DNA of 64,000 bases from Bradyrhizobium jicamae (GTDB lineage Bacteria; Pseudomonadota; Alphaproteobacteria; Rhizobiales; Xanthobacteraceae). Positions 1-7,703 of the stretch are shown here, one piece after another; the first letter of the stretch is position 1; each line of letters starts with the position of its first letter. Under the pieces are notes generated by a model. The model was not told the DNA's origin. It searched no databases and was given only the letters and a program-made list of their open reading frames with translations. The DNA lies in NCBI RefSeq assembly GCF_018130215.1, contig NZ_JAFCKQ010000007.1, forward strand, positions 62,001-126,000. Reading direction: 5' to 3'. A program made the translations under genes and the position numbers.

Positions 1-20
1 CCTTAGAGATTGCCCTGAAC

Positions 21-821
21 ATGACCTGCGACGCTCTCCGCCGTCCTCTCGTGATCGTTGCCGCCGATCGGATCGATCGGCATGGCCACGCTGCGCATGC
101 CGTCCTGCACGGATATGTCCGCGCAGCGTCGGAGTGTGCCGGCGTTATGACACTGGGCCTTCCCGCCGAAGCGGGAGCTTTCGATGCCGACAGCCTCATC
201 GATAGCATTGACGGCGTCTTGCTCACCGGCAGTCCCTCCAACGTATCGCCCGCGTGCTATGGAGCTCCGGCGGCGCCCGACGAGATGCTGCTCGACCTGG
301 CGCGCGATGCAGCCGTGTTGCCGCTGGTTCGGAGAGTCGTAGCCGCCGGCGTACCCATTCTCGGCGTATGCCGCGGCTTTCAGGAAATGAACGTGGCCTT
401 CGGAGGCACGCTCGATCCGGCGGTCCACACGCGCTCTGGTCGCCTCGATCACCGCGAAGGCGATCACGCACGACCGATCGAACGCTGGTACGACGACAGC
501 CACGACATCGACATCGCACCAGGCGGCGTGCTTGCGGGCCTGGTTGGCGAGCAGCGCGTGCCCGTCAATTCTCTCCATCACCAGGGGATCGACCGGCTTG
601 GACAAGGCTTGCGGGTCGAAGCCACTGCACCCGACGGCCTGGTCGAGGCTTTCTCGGTCGCCTGCGCGCCGGCCTTTGCGCTCGCGGTACAGTTTCATCC
701 CGAGATGCGTATTCACGACTGTCCTTTGGCGCAGGCCATCTTCACGGCTTTCGGCACCGCATGCCGCAAGCGCCTGTTGCATCGGTTGCGCGCCGTCGAG
801 CCGGCGGCCGCATTGGCATAA
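21..821 (+). CDS. Gamma-glutamyl hydrolase family protein (class I glutamine amidotransferase-like, peptidase C26)
   Basis: 266 residues, the usual length for the PuuD-like gamma-glutamyl-GABA hydrolase family, cytoplasmic. The nucleophile elbow GVCRG places the catalytic Cys at about residue 117, and FHPE near residue 226 supplies the His-x-Glu pair, so the triad looks complete. Families of this type hydrolyse gamma-glutamyl amides. The substrate here is unknown. It starts 20 bases into the window, so its promoter and any upstream partner are not visible. The DUF2817 gene follows after 18 bases and an MHS transporter after that, which suggests one operon for uptake and cleavage of a conjugated compound (inference). 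Confidence 0.85.
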   Translation: MTCDALRRPLVIVAADRIDRHGHAAHAVLHGYVRAASECAGVMTLGLPAEAGAFDADSLIDSIDGVLLTGSPSNVSPACYGAPAAPDEMLLDLARDAAVLPLVRRVVAAGVPILGVCRGFQEMNVAFGGTLDPAVHTRSGRLDHREGDHARPIERWYDDSHDIDIAPGGVLAGLVGEQRVPVNSLHHQGIDRLGQGLRVEATAPDGLVEAFSVACAPAFALAVQFHPEMRIHDCPLAQAIFTAFGTACRKRLLHRLRAVEPAAALA

Positions 822-839
822 ATTCCGTCAGGAGTAGAC

Positions 840-1937
840 ATGTACGATATCTCTTCCCGATCCCTCGATCTTTTCAGCCCGACCTACGCCATCGCACGCA
901 GCAAGTTTCTGGGCGCGGCCAGCGCCCGCGGCCTTGTGGTGGACAGCCATGTACTGGACCTGCCCGGCGCTGAGGGAGAAACGCTGGCCGTAGACGTGGT
1001 GCTGGACGGTCCCGCTGACGCATCGAAAATGCTGATCGTGCTCAGCGGCGTGCACGGTGTGGAGGGCTTTTGTGGTTCCGCCGTACAGGTCGGCCTCCTG
1101 ACCGATGATGCACCGATGTATGCCGACACCGCGACACTGTATGTGCACGCGATAAACCCCTACGGCTTTTCACACTTGCGACGCGTCACGCAGGAGAATG
1201 TGGATCTGAACCGGAACTTCGTCGACTTCACGAAGTCACTACCGGTAAACACCGGCTACGCAGAGATCCACGATTGGCTGCTGCCGGCCACTTGGCCGCC
1301 CGGAGGGGCCGCAGAGGCCGAACTGGCCGCCTACCGCAGCCGGCATGGCGCGCGCGGCCTGCAGCGGGCCATCGGCCTCGGCCAATACATCCGTGCCGAC
1401 GGCATGTTTTTCGGGGGAAGCGAACCGACCTGGAGCAACCTGACTTTCCGCTCGATCCTGAAGCGCTATACGCGAAACGTGAAGCAACTCGCGTCGATCG
1501 ACATCCACACCGGGCTCGGACCAAGCGGCTTTGGCGAGCGCATCTTCGCGAGCTTCGATCAAAATGCGTTGCCGCGCGCCAAACAGTGGTGGGGCGAATT
1601 GACCGACGTCCACGCCGGCACGTCGACGAGCATTCCGTTGACCGGGCCCATCCAGACGGCGTTGTTCGAGGAGTGCCCGCAGGCCGAGCAATTCGGAATC
1701 TGCCTGGAATACGGCACCTATCCCAGCGATCGCGTCACCTCAGCACTGCGGGCCGAGCACTGGCTGCACCGTCATGGTTCAGCCGATACGGTATTGGCAC
1801 AGCAGATCAAGTGCGATCTCAAAGAGGCATTTTACCCCGATGCCGACGACTGGAAGCGCGACATCTGGCGTCAAGGCCGCCAAGCCTGCCTGCAGGCCCT
1901 CGAGGGGTTGCAAGCGGATTGCCCCGTCGAAGCCTGA
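840..1937 (+). CDS. DUF2817 family protein (M14-like zinc carboxypeptidase fold)
   Basis: 365 residues with no obvious signal peptide. The GVHGVEG motif near residues 69-75 fits the HxxE zinc-binding pair of M14-like peptidases, and the later NRNF segment (VDLNRNFVDF, near residue 122) is typical of the same superfamily. These are the hallmarks of DUF2817. A good ribosome site (CAGGAG) precedes the ATG by five bases. It lies between a C26-type hydrolase and an MHS transporter in one direction, so an amide- or peptide-bond hydrolase acting on an imported substrate is plausible. The substrate cannot be read from sequence. Confidence 0.8.
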   Translation: MYDISSRSLDLFSPTYAIARSKFLGAASARGLVVDSHVLDLPGAEGETLAVDVVLDGPADASKMLIVLSGVHGVEGFCGSAVQVGLLTDDAPMYADTATLYVHAINPYGFSHLRRVTQENVDLNRNFVDFTKSLPVNTGYAEIHDWLLPATWPPGGAAEAELAAYRSRHGARGLQRAIGLGQYIRADGMFFGGSEPTWSNLTFRSILKRYTRNVKQLASIDIHTGLGPSGFGERIFASFDQNALPRAKQWWGELTDVHAGTSTSIPLTGPIQTALFEECPQAEQFGICLEYGTYPSDRVTSALRAEHWLHRHGSADTVLAQQIKCDLKEAFYPDADDWKRDIWRQGRQACLQALEGLQADCPVEA

Positions 1938-1971
1938 GCGGCTCCCCTCCATCAAACTCACGAGTTCTCCC

Positions 1972-3300
1972 ATGAGCACTACGACCCTGAATTCCGATCT
2001 CGTGCCGCAGAGCGCCACGTTTGCAAGCGATGGCGCGCTGTCCGGGACAACGATTAGCCGCAAGGCTGTTGTCGCCGCCGTGGCGGGCAACGCGCTGGAG
2101 TTTTACGACTTCGTCATCTACGCCTATTTCGCCGTATACATCGGCAAGACCTTCTTTCCGGTGGAGGGCGAGTTCGGCAGCTTGTTGGCGGCGGTGGCGG
2201 CCTTCGGTGTCGGCTTCTTCACACGCCCGCTGGGCGGCGCGCTGATCGGTGCTTTTGCCGACAAAGCCGGACGCAAGCCGGCGATGATTCTCACGGTCGC
2301 GCTGATAACCGTCGGAACCTTGGGCCTGGCCGCTACACCCGGCTACGCCAGCATTGGAATGTTGGCTCCCATCATTGTGGTGCTATGCCGTCTGCTGCAA
2401 GGGTTCGCGCTCGGAGGTGAAGTAGGACCAGCCACAGCCTTGTTGATCGAAGCTGCGCCACCCGGACGCCGGGGCCTGTATTCGAGCTGGCAGATCGCGA
2501 GCCAAGGCCTGGCGGTGGCGGTCGGCGGCATCTTCGGTGTGGCGCTTTCGCTGCTGCTGTCACCGCAAGATCTGGCGGCCTGGGGTTGGCGCGTGCCGTT
2601 CCTTGTCAGCCTGGTGCTCGTTCCCATCGCCGTCTATATCCGCCGCGACCTGCCTGAAACCCATGGCGGCACCAAGCAGCACAGCGGCCCGGCCATCGTC
2701 GCATCGGTGTTTCGCGACCACGGCAAGATCCTGATTCTGGGCGTGCTGGCCTCGGCAGCTGCGGCTGTTGCCTCTCAGGTGGGTAACTACATGGTGACCT
2801 ATGCGGTGCAGGTGCTGAAGCTGCCTGCGGCCCTGTCGCAGGCCAGCGTACTGATGGGCGGAGTGATGACCTTCGCGTTCGCCCTGGCCGGTGGCGCATT
2901 GTGCGACCGGTTCGGGCGCCGGACCATCAACCTGCTGCCGCGCTTGGCGCTGATGTTCCTGATCGTGCCCCTGTTCATGTGGCTGTCCGGCGCCACAGGT
3001 GCCGCGACCCTGCTGACCGTGAGTGCCGTGCTTGCGGCCCTCACTGCGATGTTCGGCACCGCAGGACTGGTCCAGGTGCCGGAGCTGCTCCCTATCGCGG
3101 TGCGCAGCACCGGTCTGTCGCTGGTCTACGCCATCGGCACCTCGCTGTTCGGAGGCACAACGCAATTCGTGGTGACCTGGCTACTGGCGGTCACCCACAA
3201 TCCAATGGCGCCGGCCTGGTACGTTGCAGTCATGTGCGCAGTGAGCACCCTTGCGATGTGGATGCTGCCGGAATCGCGCGACGTTGACGTGAGCCGTTGA
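1972..3300 (+). CDS. MFS transporter, metabolite:H+ symporter (MHS) family
   Basis: About 442 residues with roughly twelve hydrophobic segments. The first helix begins with AGNALEFYDFVIY, the conserved start of MHS symporters such as ProP, ShiA and citrate or ketoglutarate permeases. The loop between helices 2 and 3 carries the RPLGG..IGAFADKAGRKPAM signature, and GFALGGEVGPA lies in helix 4. The open frame extends upstream to 1774 inside the DUF2817 gene. I chose the ATG at 1972 because homology begins just after it and because it falls 34 bases past the previous stop. It is the probable importer for the substrate of the two hydrolases upstream. Confidence 0.9.
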   Translation: MSTTTLNSDLVPQSATFASDGALSGTTISRKAVVAAVAGNALEFYDFVIYAYFAVYIGKTFFPVEGEFGSLLAAVAAFGVGFFTRPLGGALIGAFADKAGRKPAMILTVALITVGTLGLAATPGYASIGMLAPIIVVLCRLLQGFALGGEVGPATALLIEAAPPGRRGLYSSWQIASQGLAVAVGGIFGVALSLLLSPQDLAAWGWRVPFLVSLVLVPIAVYIRRDLPETHGGTKQHSGPAIVASVFRDHGKILILGVLASAAAAVASQVGNYMVTYAVQVLKLPAALSQASVLMGGVMTFAFALAGGALCDRFGRRTINLLPRLALMFLIVPLFMWLSGATGAATLLTVSAVLAALTAMFGTAGLVQVPELLPIAVRSTGLSLVYAIGTSLFGGTTQFVVTWLLAVTHNPMAPAWYVAVMCAVSTLAMWMLPESRDVDVSR

Positions 3301-3333
3301 TCAGGCAGCGGTGCCGTGACGTCTATTAGGCCC

Positions 3334-3376
3334 CGTCGCGTCCTGGTCCGGCTTACCTCCTGCCTCGGACGCGACG
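3334..3376. repeat. Inverted repeat after MHS transporter gene
   Basis: CGTCGCGTCC at 3334-3343 pairs perfectly with GGACGCGACG at 3367-3376 across a 23-base loop. It sits 33 bases past the transporter stop. There is no T-run, so it could be a Rho-assisted 3' end or an mRNA-stabilising hairpin. Confidence 0.5.
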
Positions 3377-3424
3377 CCGATCATGGCAATCTGACGCGGT
3401 CAGCCATAAGGCGACATCGAGCCA

Positions 3425-3455
3425 ATGAATGCGATCATCGAGTGAACGCATTCAT
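3425..3455. repeat. Perfect 9-bp inverted repeat between convergent genes
   Basis: ATGAATGCG at 3425-3433 pairs with CGCATTCAT at 3447-3455 with a 13-base loop. It lies between the end of the MHS gene and the end of the convergent Cys-rich gene. No T-run follows it on either strand, so its role is uncertain. Confidence 0.45.
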
Positions 3456-3510
3456 CTACCTCGTGCTCAGCGCGTGAAGCAGCGAGAAGCCTGACCCGAT
3501 TGAACCGCTT

Positions 3511-3900
3511 CTAAGGTGCCCCACTGCCGAACAGTTTCTTGCCCGCAGCAGTGCGGGACATCGCATCCCTGCAGGGATCGCTCACCTCTGCCATGTGTGA
3601 CTTTATGCAGGCTCTGATACCGCCGGTGCCCGGTACAACGCCGGCGCACAGCTTTGTAACATCGGTCTTGCACGCCTTTCCTGTCACTCCTACCCCAAGC
3701 ACGCGGGCCTCGCAGGTCTCCGATAGCTCGGTCAAATGGGATTTGATGCAGGCCGTGATCCGGCCTTCGCCGGGCTGAACCCCTGGGCACAGTTTCTTGA
3801 GATCGCCCCCGCAGGGGTCGCCCGCCTGCTGTGCCACGGCGACAGAACTCGACAGCAACAAGGCAGTCCATACAACGAACCCAAATCTCGTTCGCGCCAT
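3511..3900 (-). CDS. Secreted cysteine-rich repeat protein (GLG1/Cys-rich FGFR type repeats)
   Basis: 129 residues. An N-terminal signal peptide with hydrophobic core VVWTALLLSSSVAVA is followed by AQQ, consistent with export. The mature part holds two copies of a module of about 45 residues with the pattern CxxDxxKLCxGVxPGxGxIxACIKSH, one starting near residue 29 and one near residue 77, with regularly spaced cysteines suited to disulfides in the periplasm. This is the Cys-rich GLG1-like repeat common in Bradyrhizobium exported proteins of unknown role. The ATG has a strong GGAGGA site. The convergent MHS gene is not obviously related. Confidence 0.8.
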   Translation of the reverse strand: MARTRFGFVVWTALLLSSSVAVAQQAGDPCGGDLKKLCPGVQPGEGRITACIKSHLTELSETCEARVLGVGVTGKACKTDVTKLCAGVVPGTGGIRACIKSHMAEVSDPCRDAMSRTAAGKKLFGSGAP

Positions 3901-4176
3901 TCTAGAGTCCTCCAGGAAATTGAATTGGGGAATATACGAACGCCTGCCGCGCAGCTAAGCGGCCCCTCTGGAACGCGATAGCGGGCAAAGATGGCTTGCA
4001 CTGCCGATAGCATCTCCGCTTTGATTGTCTTATTCGGTACCTGCCTGGTCAATGATCCGGCAGCATGCGCTCCGCCGAAGATTCTATCTCCAAAACGGGT
4101 CATTTTCGACGGATTCATCAGGACTTTCGGCTGGTTGATGTCCGCTTTCGCTCGTGAGCGCCGAACCAGGGCCGGG

Positions 4177-4536
4177 TCAGGGGCGTTGCGCCTCCACCTC
4201 CGCACTGAGGAAACGGACCCCGAACGTGTCGGCGTTGGCTTGTCCCCAATCGTAGAGTGCCTGCAACATCGGTTTCAGCATTTCGCCGCGTTTGGTCAGG
4301 CAATAGCGCGACGAGACGCCGGCGCGCTCCTGCTTCACGAAGCCGCAGTTGCAGAGATCGCGCAGCCGCTCGGTCAACACCTTGTCGCTGAGCTGCGGGA
4401 TGTCGTGGCGCAGTTCGCCGTAGCGCATCGGGCGGACCTTCAGCCGGCTCAGGATCACGGTCTTCCACTTGCCCGAGAGCTGATCGATCGAGAACTCGAC
4501 CGGGCAGCCATATTTGCGCTTGGTCTTGCGTATCAT
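4177..4536 (-). CDS. HxlR family winged-helix transcriptional regulator
   Basis: 119 residues, the normal HxlR length. The motif CPVEFSIDQLSGKWKTVIL near the start and the following RYGELRHDIPQLSDKVLTERLRDL recognition region are diagnostic. The C-terminal part (YDWGQANAD) matches the dimerisation helix. The frame stays open upstream to 4704, but the ATG at 4536 has a good GGGAGA site and starts at the family boundary. Its start faces the CDGSH/globin gene across 103 bases, so control of that gene is likely by position. A Cys close to the N terminus (KYGCPV) is the usual HxlR Cys, which in some members senses redox or aldehydes. Confidence 0.9.
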   Translation of the reverse strand: MIRKTKRKYGCPVEFSIDQLSGKWKTVILSRLKVRPMRYGELRHDIPQLSDKVLTERLRDLCNCGFVKQERAGVSSRYCLTKRGEMLKPMLQALYDWGQANADTFGVRFLSAEVEAQRP

Positions 4537-4639
4537 CCCGCTCTCCCGCGGCACTTTCCATCTGGTTCGTTGAGAGCCGCCATCGATCCATCTAAGCACG
4601 CTTTGCGGGTTGGGGAGAGCGCGAGGACCATTGCAAGGC

Positions 4640-6088
4640 ATGACAGAGGACAGTTCGGCGAAGACTCCAAACACGATACCCAAGCGCATCGTCGTCACCC
4701 GCAATGGGCCCTATCAACCCGATCCCGACATTCCGATCGTCGATCATCTCGGCGTGCGGATTGCAACTGAAGCACCGGTGCGGCTCTGCCGCTGCGGACA
4801 ATCGCAGACCAGGCCGTTCTGCGACGGCAGTCACGTCAAACGCGGCTTCACCGATGCAAAAGATCCGCGGCGGGTACCCGACAAGCTCGACATCCATGAA
4901 GGGCAGCAGGCGTACCTGTTCGACAATCGCGGCACCTGCGCGCATTCAGGCTTCTGCACCAACCGCCTCCGCTCCGTGTTTCATCCCGGCGAGGAACCGT
5001 TCATCAGCCCGAGCGGCGCACGGCTCGATGATCTCATCAACGCGGTCCGCAGATGCCCGTCGGGCGCGCTCGGCATCGGCATCGGACCCGCACGCGACGC
5101 TGCGCTGTCGGACGTCAGCCGGCCGCCGGGGATCGAGGTCTCGAAAGATGGACCCTACCGCGTCACCGGCGATGTCGAGCTGGTCGACGAGGATGGCAAG
5201 ACCATCGCGCAGAATGCTGGCGCCTCGCACGAACATGTCAGCCTGTGCCGCTGCGGCTCGTCATTGAACAAGCCGTTCTGCAGCGGGATGCACTGGAGCG
5301 TATCGTTTCACGATCCCGTCCCTGATCCCCTGCGCGAGCCGACCTTGTTCGAATGGGCCGGCGGCTATCCGGCGCTGCTCGACATGACACGCATCTTCTA
5401 CAGCCGCTACGTACCGGAGGACCCACTGCTCGGCCCGCTGTTCGCCCAGATGTCGCCGGACCATCCGGAACGGGTCGCGGCCTGGCTCAGCGAGGTGTTC
5501 GGCGGCCCGCGCCTCTACAGCGAGCGCTATGGCGGCTACCGGCGGATGGTGTCGCAGCATATCGGCAAGGAGATCCGGCCGGAGCAGCGCGCGCTGTGGG
5601 CGACCTACATGGTGCAAAGCGCCGACGATGCCGGGCTACCGTCCGATCCCGAATTCCGCGCCGCCTTCGTCGCCTATATCGAATGGGGCTCGCGGATCGC
5701 GGTCGAGAATTCCGGCGCCGGCGCCAAGCCGCCGCCGAACATGCCGGTGCCGCGCTGGTGGTGGGTCTGCAACGCGACACCCGGCGCGCGGCAGCCTGCC
5801 GCGGCCGGTGAAACGCCTGACGCCGGTGAGACAGATGCGCCGCCCGGTGCCGACGAGACCGTGCAGTTCGAGGAGCACATCCGGCCGCTGTTCCGGCCGA
5901 TGGATCGCAACTCCATGCTGTTCGCATTCGATCTCTGGAAGAAGGCCGATGTGCTGAAGCATCGCCGGCAGATTCTGGCGCGGCTCGAGGCCGGCACGAT
6001 GCCCTGCGACGGCGCCTGGCCGGCCGAACGCATCGCGCTGTTCGCCCGCTGGGCCAGCCAATCAGAAACTGAAGCCGCGAGCGAATAG
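4640..6088 (+). CDS. Multidomain fusion: CDGSH iron-sulfur / ferredoxin-like / CDGSH / truncated haemoglobin
   Basis: 482 residues from the ATG at 4640; an in-frame start 10 codons upstream is less likely. Domain order: CDGSH domain near residues 45-75 with a full CRCGQSQTRPFCDGSH cluster-binding motif; a divergent 4Fe-4S module (Fer4_19 type) near 90-150 with Cys at GTCAHSGFC and RRCPSGAL; a second CDGSH-like motif near 200-215 in which CDGSH reads CSGMH; a group II truncated globin near 225-355 with the QHIGKEI and RALWATYM segments; then a low-complexity linker and a C-terminal module with HIRPLFRPMDRNSMLFAFDLW. Cytoplasmic redox or gas-sensing role is inferred from these cofactors. The HxlR gene is divergent. 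Confidence 0.85.
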   Translation: MTEDSSAKTPNTIPKRIVVTRNGPYQPDPDIPIVDHLGVRIATEAPVRLCRCGQSQTRPFCDGSHVKRGFTDAKDPRRVPDKLDIHEGQQAYLFDNRGTCAHSGFCTNRLRSVFHPGEEPFISPSGARLDDLINAVRRCPSGALGIGIGPARDAALSDVSRPPGIEVSKDGPYRVTGDVELVDEDGKTIAQNAGASHEHVSLCRCGSSLNKPFCSGMHWSVSFHDPVPDPLREPTLFEWAGGYPALLDMTRIFYSRYVPEDPLLGPLFAQMSPDHPERVAAWLSEVFGGPRLYSERYGGYRRMVSQHIGKEIRPEQRALWATYMVQSADDAGLPSDPEFRAAFVAYIEWGSRIAVENSGAGAKPPPNMPVPRWWWVCNATPGARQPAAAGETPDAGETDAPPGADETVQFEEHIRPLFRPMDRNSMLFAFDLWKKADVLKHRRQILARLEAGTMPCDGAWPAERIALFARWASQSETEAASE

Positions 6089-6151
6089 CAGCTGTTGAAC
6101 CGGCCGTCCGGGCGTGATGCAATCGCGCCTCGCGCGGACGGGATTTTGGCG

Positions 6152-7072
6152 ATGCGATGGCGTCGGATCGGCATGTTGGCGCTTGGCGCGCTCGCGCTGG
6201 GTCCTGGCCCGGCGCGCAGCGAGACGATCGTGATCAACGGCACCACACGGACCTTCACGGCTCAACTGCCGGACAGCAAGCCCGCGCCGCTGGTTATCGC
6301 CCTGCACGGCAAGACGCAGAGCGGCCTCGATATGATGACGCGGACGTCGTGGCCCGCGGTCGCAAAACGCGAGCAGGTCGCTGTGGTGTTTCCCGACGGG
6401 CTCAACCGGGCCTGGGCCGACCTGCGGTCGGACGAGGAGCGCGCCAGCAACGGTCCGCCCAAGGGCACCGACGATGTCGCCTTCATCAGCCAGTTGATCC
6501 AGAAATTCATCGACGACGGCACAGCTGACCGGAAGCGGATCTATGTCACCGGCATCTCCAATGGCGGCGCAATGACCATGACGCTGCTCTGCAGGCGGCC
6601 GGACCTGTTCGCCGCGGCCGCGAGCGTGATCATGAACCTCACCAATCACTCCGCTCGCGCCTGCCAGCCGTCACGGCCCGTGCCGCTCTTGATGATGAAC
6701 GGCACCGCCGACCCGCTGATCCCCTATCAGGGTGGCCGCGGCTCCAGCAGCTTCGCGGTCGGCGGATTCTGGTCGACCGACAAGACGCTGGCATTCTGGC
6801 GCGACGTCAATGGCTGCGAGGCGAGGAACGCCGGCAGCAGCGAGCTCGAGGACCGCGACCGCAACGACCACTCCACCGTGACCCGGATCGGTTCGCACTG
6901 CCCGGCCGGCCGTGACGTCGTGCTTTACCGAGTCAACGGCGGCGGCCATCGCATGCCCGGCAGCTTTGCCGATGCGCGCTTCGAGCGGCTTGCCGACAAC
7001 ATCCTCGGTCCGCAGAACCATGATATCGACGGCGCCGAGACGATCTGGGCCTTCTTCCAACGATTTCCGTGA
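6152..7072 (+). CDS. Secreted alpha/beta hydrolase, PHB depolymerase / feruloyl esterase (LpqC-like) family
   Basis: 306 residues from the ATG at 6152. I chose that start because it gives a clean signal peptide (RRIGMLALGALALG, then ARS|ET). The lipase box GISNGGA holds the nucleophile Ser, MNGTADPLIPY the acid, and GGGHRMPG the His, so the triad is complete. LALHGKTQ-like (VIALHGKTQ) is the oxyanion strand. The family includes extracellular polyhydroxybutyrate depolymerases and feruloyl esterases; the sequence does not say which ester is cut. The gene starts 63 bases after the CDGSH/globin gene. Confidence 0.8.
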   Translation: MRWRRIGMLALGALALGPGPARSETIVINGTTRTFTAQLPDSKPAPLVIALHGKTQSGLDMMTRTSWPAVAKREQVAVVFPDGLNRAWADLRSDEERASNGPPKGTDDVAFISQLIQKFIDDGTADRKRIYVTGISNGGAMTMTLLCRRPDLFAAAASVIMNLTNHSARACQPSRPVPLLMMNGTADPLIPYQGGRGSSSFAVGGFWSTDKTLAFWRDVNGCEARNAGSSELEDRDRNDHSTVTRIGSHCPAGRDVVLYRVNGGGHRMPGSFADARFERLADNILGPQNHDIDGAETIWAFFQRFP

Positions 7073-7182
7073 GCCGAGCCTCACAAAAGCCCGGCCTTCA
7101 AAATCCGAGCCTTGCAAATTGCGCAGTGGCGGCGGACGCCGCGGCGGGGTAGAGAGTGCCCGCCATTCCAGTGGAGACCCAA

Positions 7183-7533
7183 ATGAGCATCGAGCGTATT
7201 GAATCCGGCCCGCGCATGAGCCAGGTCGTCGTGCACGGCAACACCGTCTATCTCGCCGGCGTCGTCGCCGGCAAGGCGGCGGGCGGCAGCGTCACCGAGC
7301 AGACCAAGGACATCCTTTCGATCATCGACGGCCACCTCGCCAAGGCCGGCACCGACAAGTCGAAGCTGCTCAGCGCAACGATCTACATCACCGACATGCG
7401 GACCTTCGCCGAGATGAATGCAGTGTGGGACGCCTGGGTGTCGCCGGGCAACACGCCGGCGCGCGCCACCGTCGAGGCCAGGCTCGCCGCCCCGCAATAC
7501 ACTGTCGAGATCATGGTGATCGCAGCCAAGTAG
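7183..7533 (+). CDS. RidA/YjgF family protein (enamine/imine deaminase-like)
   Basis: 116 residues from the ATG at 7183, which has GGAG seven bases upstream; the frame extends nine codons further without a better site. The family hallmarks are present: VYLAGVVAG near the start, KLLSATIYITDM in the middle, the conserved Arg in TPARATVEA, and the VEIMVIAAK ending. RidA proteins form trimers and hydrolyse reactive 2-aminoacrylate or related imines. This one lacks the classic ExG ending in the same form, so the exact subfamily is open. A strong hairpin with T-run follows. Confidence 0.85.
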   Translation: MSIERIESGPRMSQVVVHGNTVYLAGVVAGKAAGGSVTEQTKDILSIIDGHLAKAGTDKSKLLSATIYITDMRTFAEMNAVWDAWVSPGNTPARATVEARLAAPQYTVEIMVIAAK

Positions 7534-7565
7534 GCGCGACCGCGCACACCGAGGTGAGCTTCCAA

Positions 7566-7602
7566 TGCCCCGGATTGCAAACTGCAATTCGGGGCAGGTT
7601 TT
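7566..7602 (+). terminator. Intrinsic terminator after RidA gene
   Basis: TGCCCCG-ATTGCA at 7566 onward pairs with TGCAAT-CGGGGCA ending at 7596, followed by GG and TTTT. It lies 33 bases after the RidA stop. Confidence 0.65.
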
Positions 7603-7621
7603 GGTCGGCGGCCCTGAGTAT

Positions 7622-7703
7622 TTTCGGTTCTGATTGGATCAGAACCGAAGCTCTGGATTCTTGTATTGCGGCGTTTTCTTCACACGAACCGCTCGAAAAC
7701 GCT
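7622..7703. repeat. Bradyrhizobium-type dispersed intergenic repeat
   Basis: Contains a perfect 12-bp hairpin (TTCGGTTCTGAT at 7623-7634, ATCAGAACCGAA at 7638-7649, loop TGG) and, further on, GCGTTTTC near 7670 paired with GAAAACGC near 7695. From memory, this combination (GAACCGAAGCTCT, then GCGTTTTCTTCAC, then CGAAAACGCTC) is a common intergenic element in Bradyrhizobium-group genomes; this copy looks shortened in the middle. Confidence 0.6.

Noticed and set aside
3732..4205. Minus-strand frame covering the 3901-4176 gap
   Set aside because: Overlaps both neighbours, has no ribosome site and no family resemblance; treated as noncoding.
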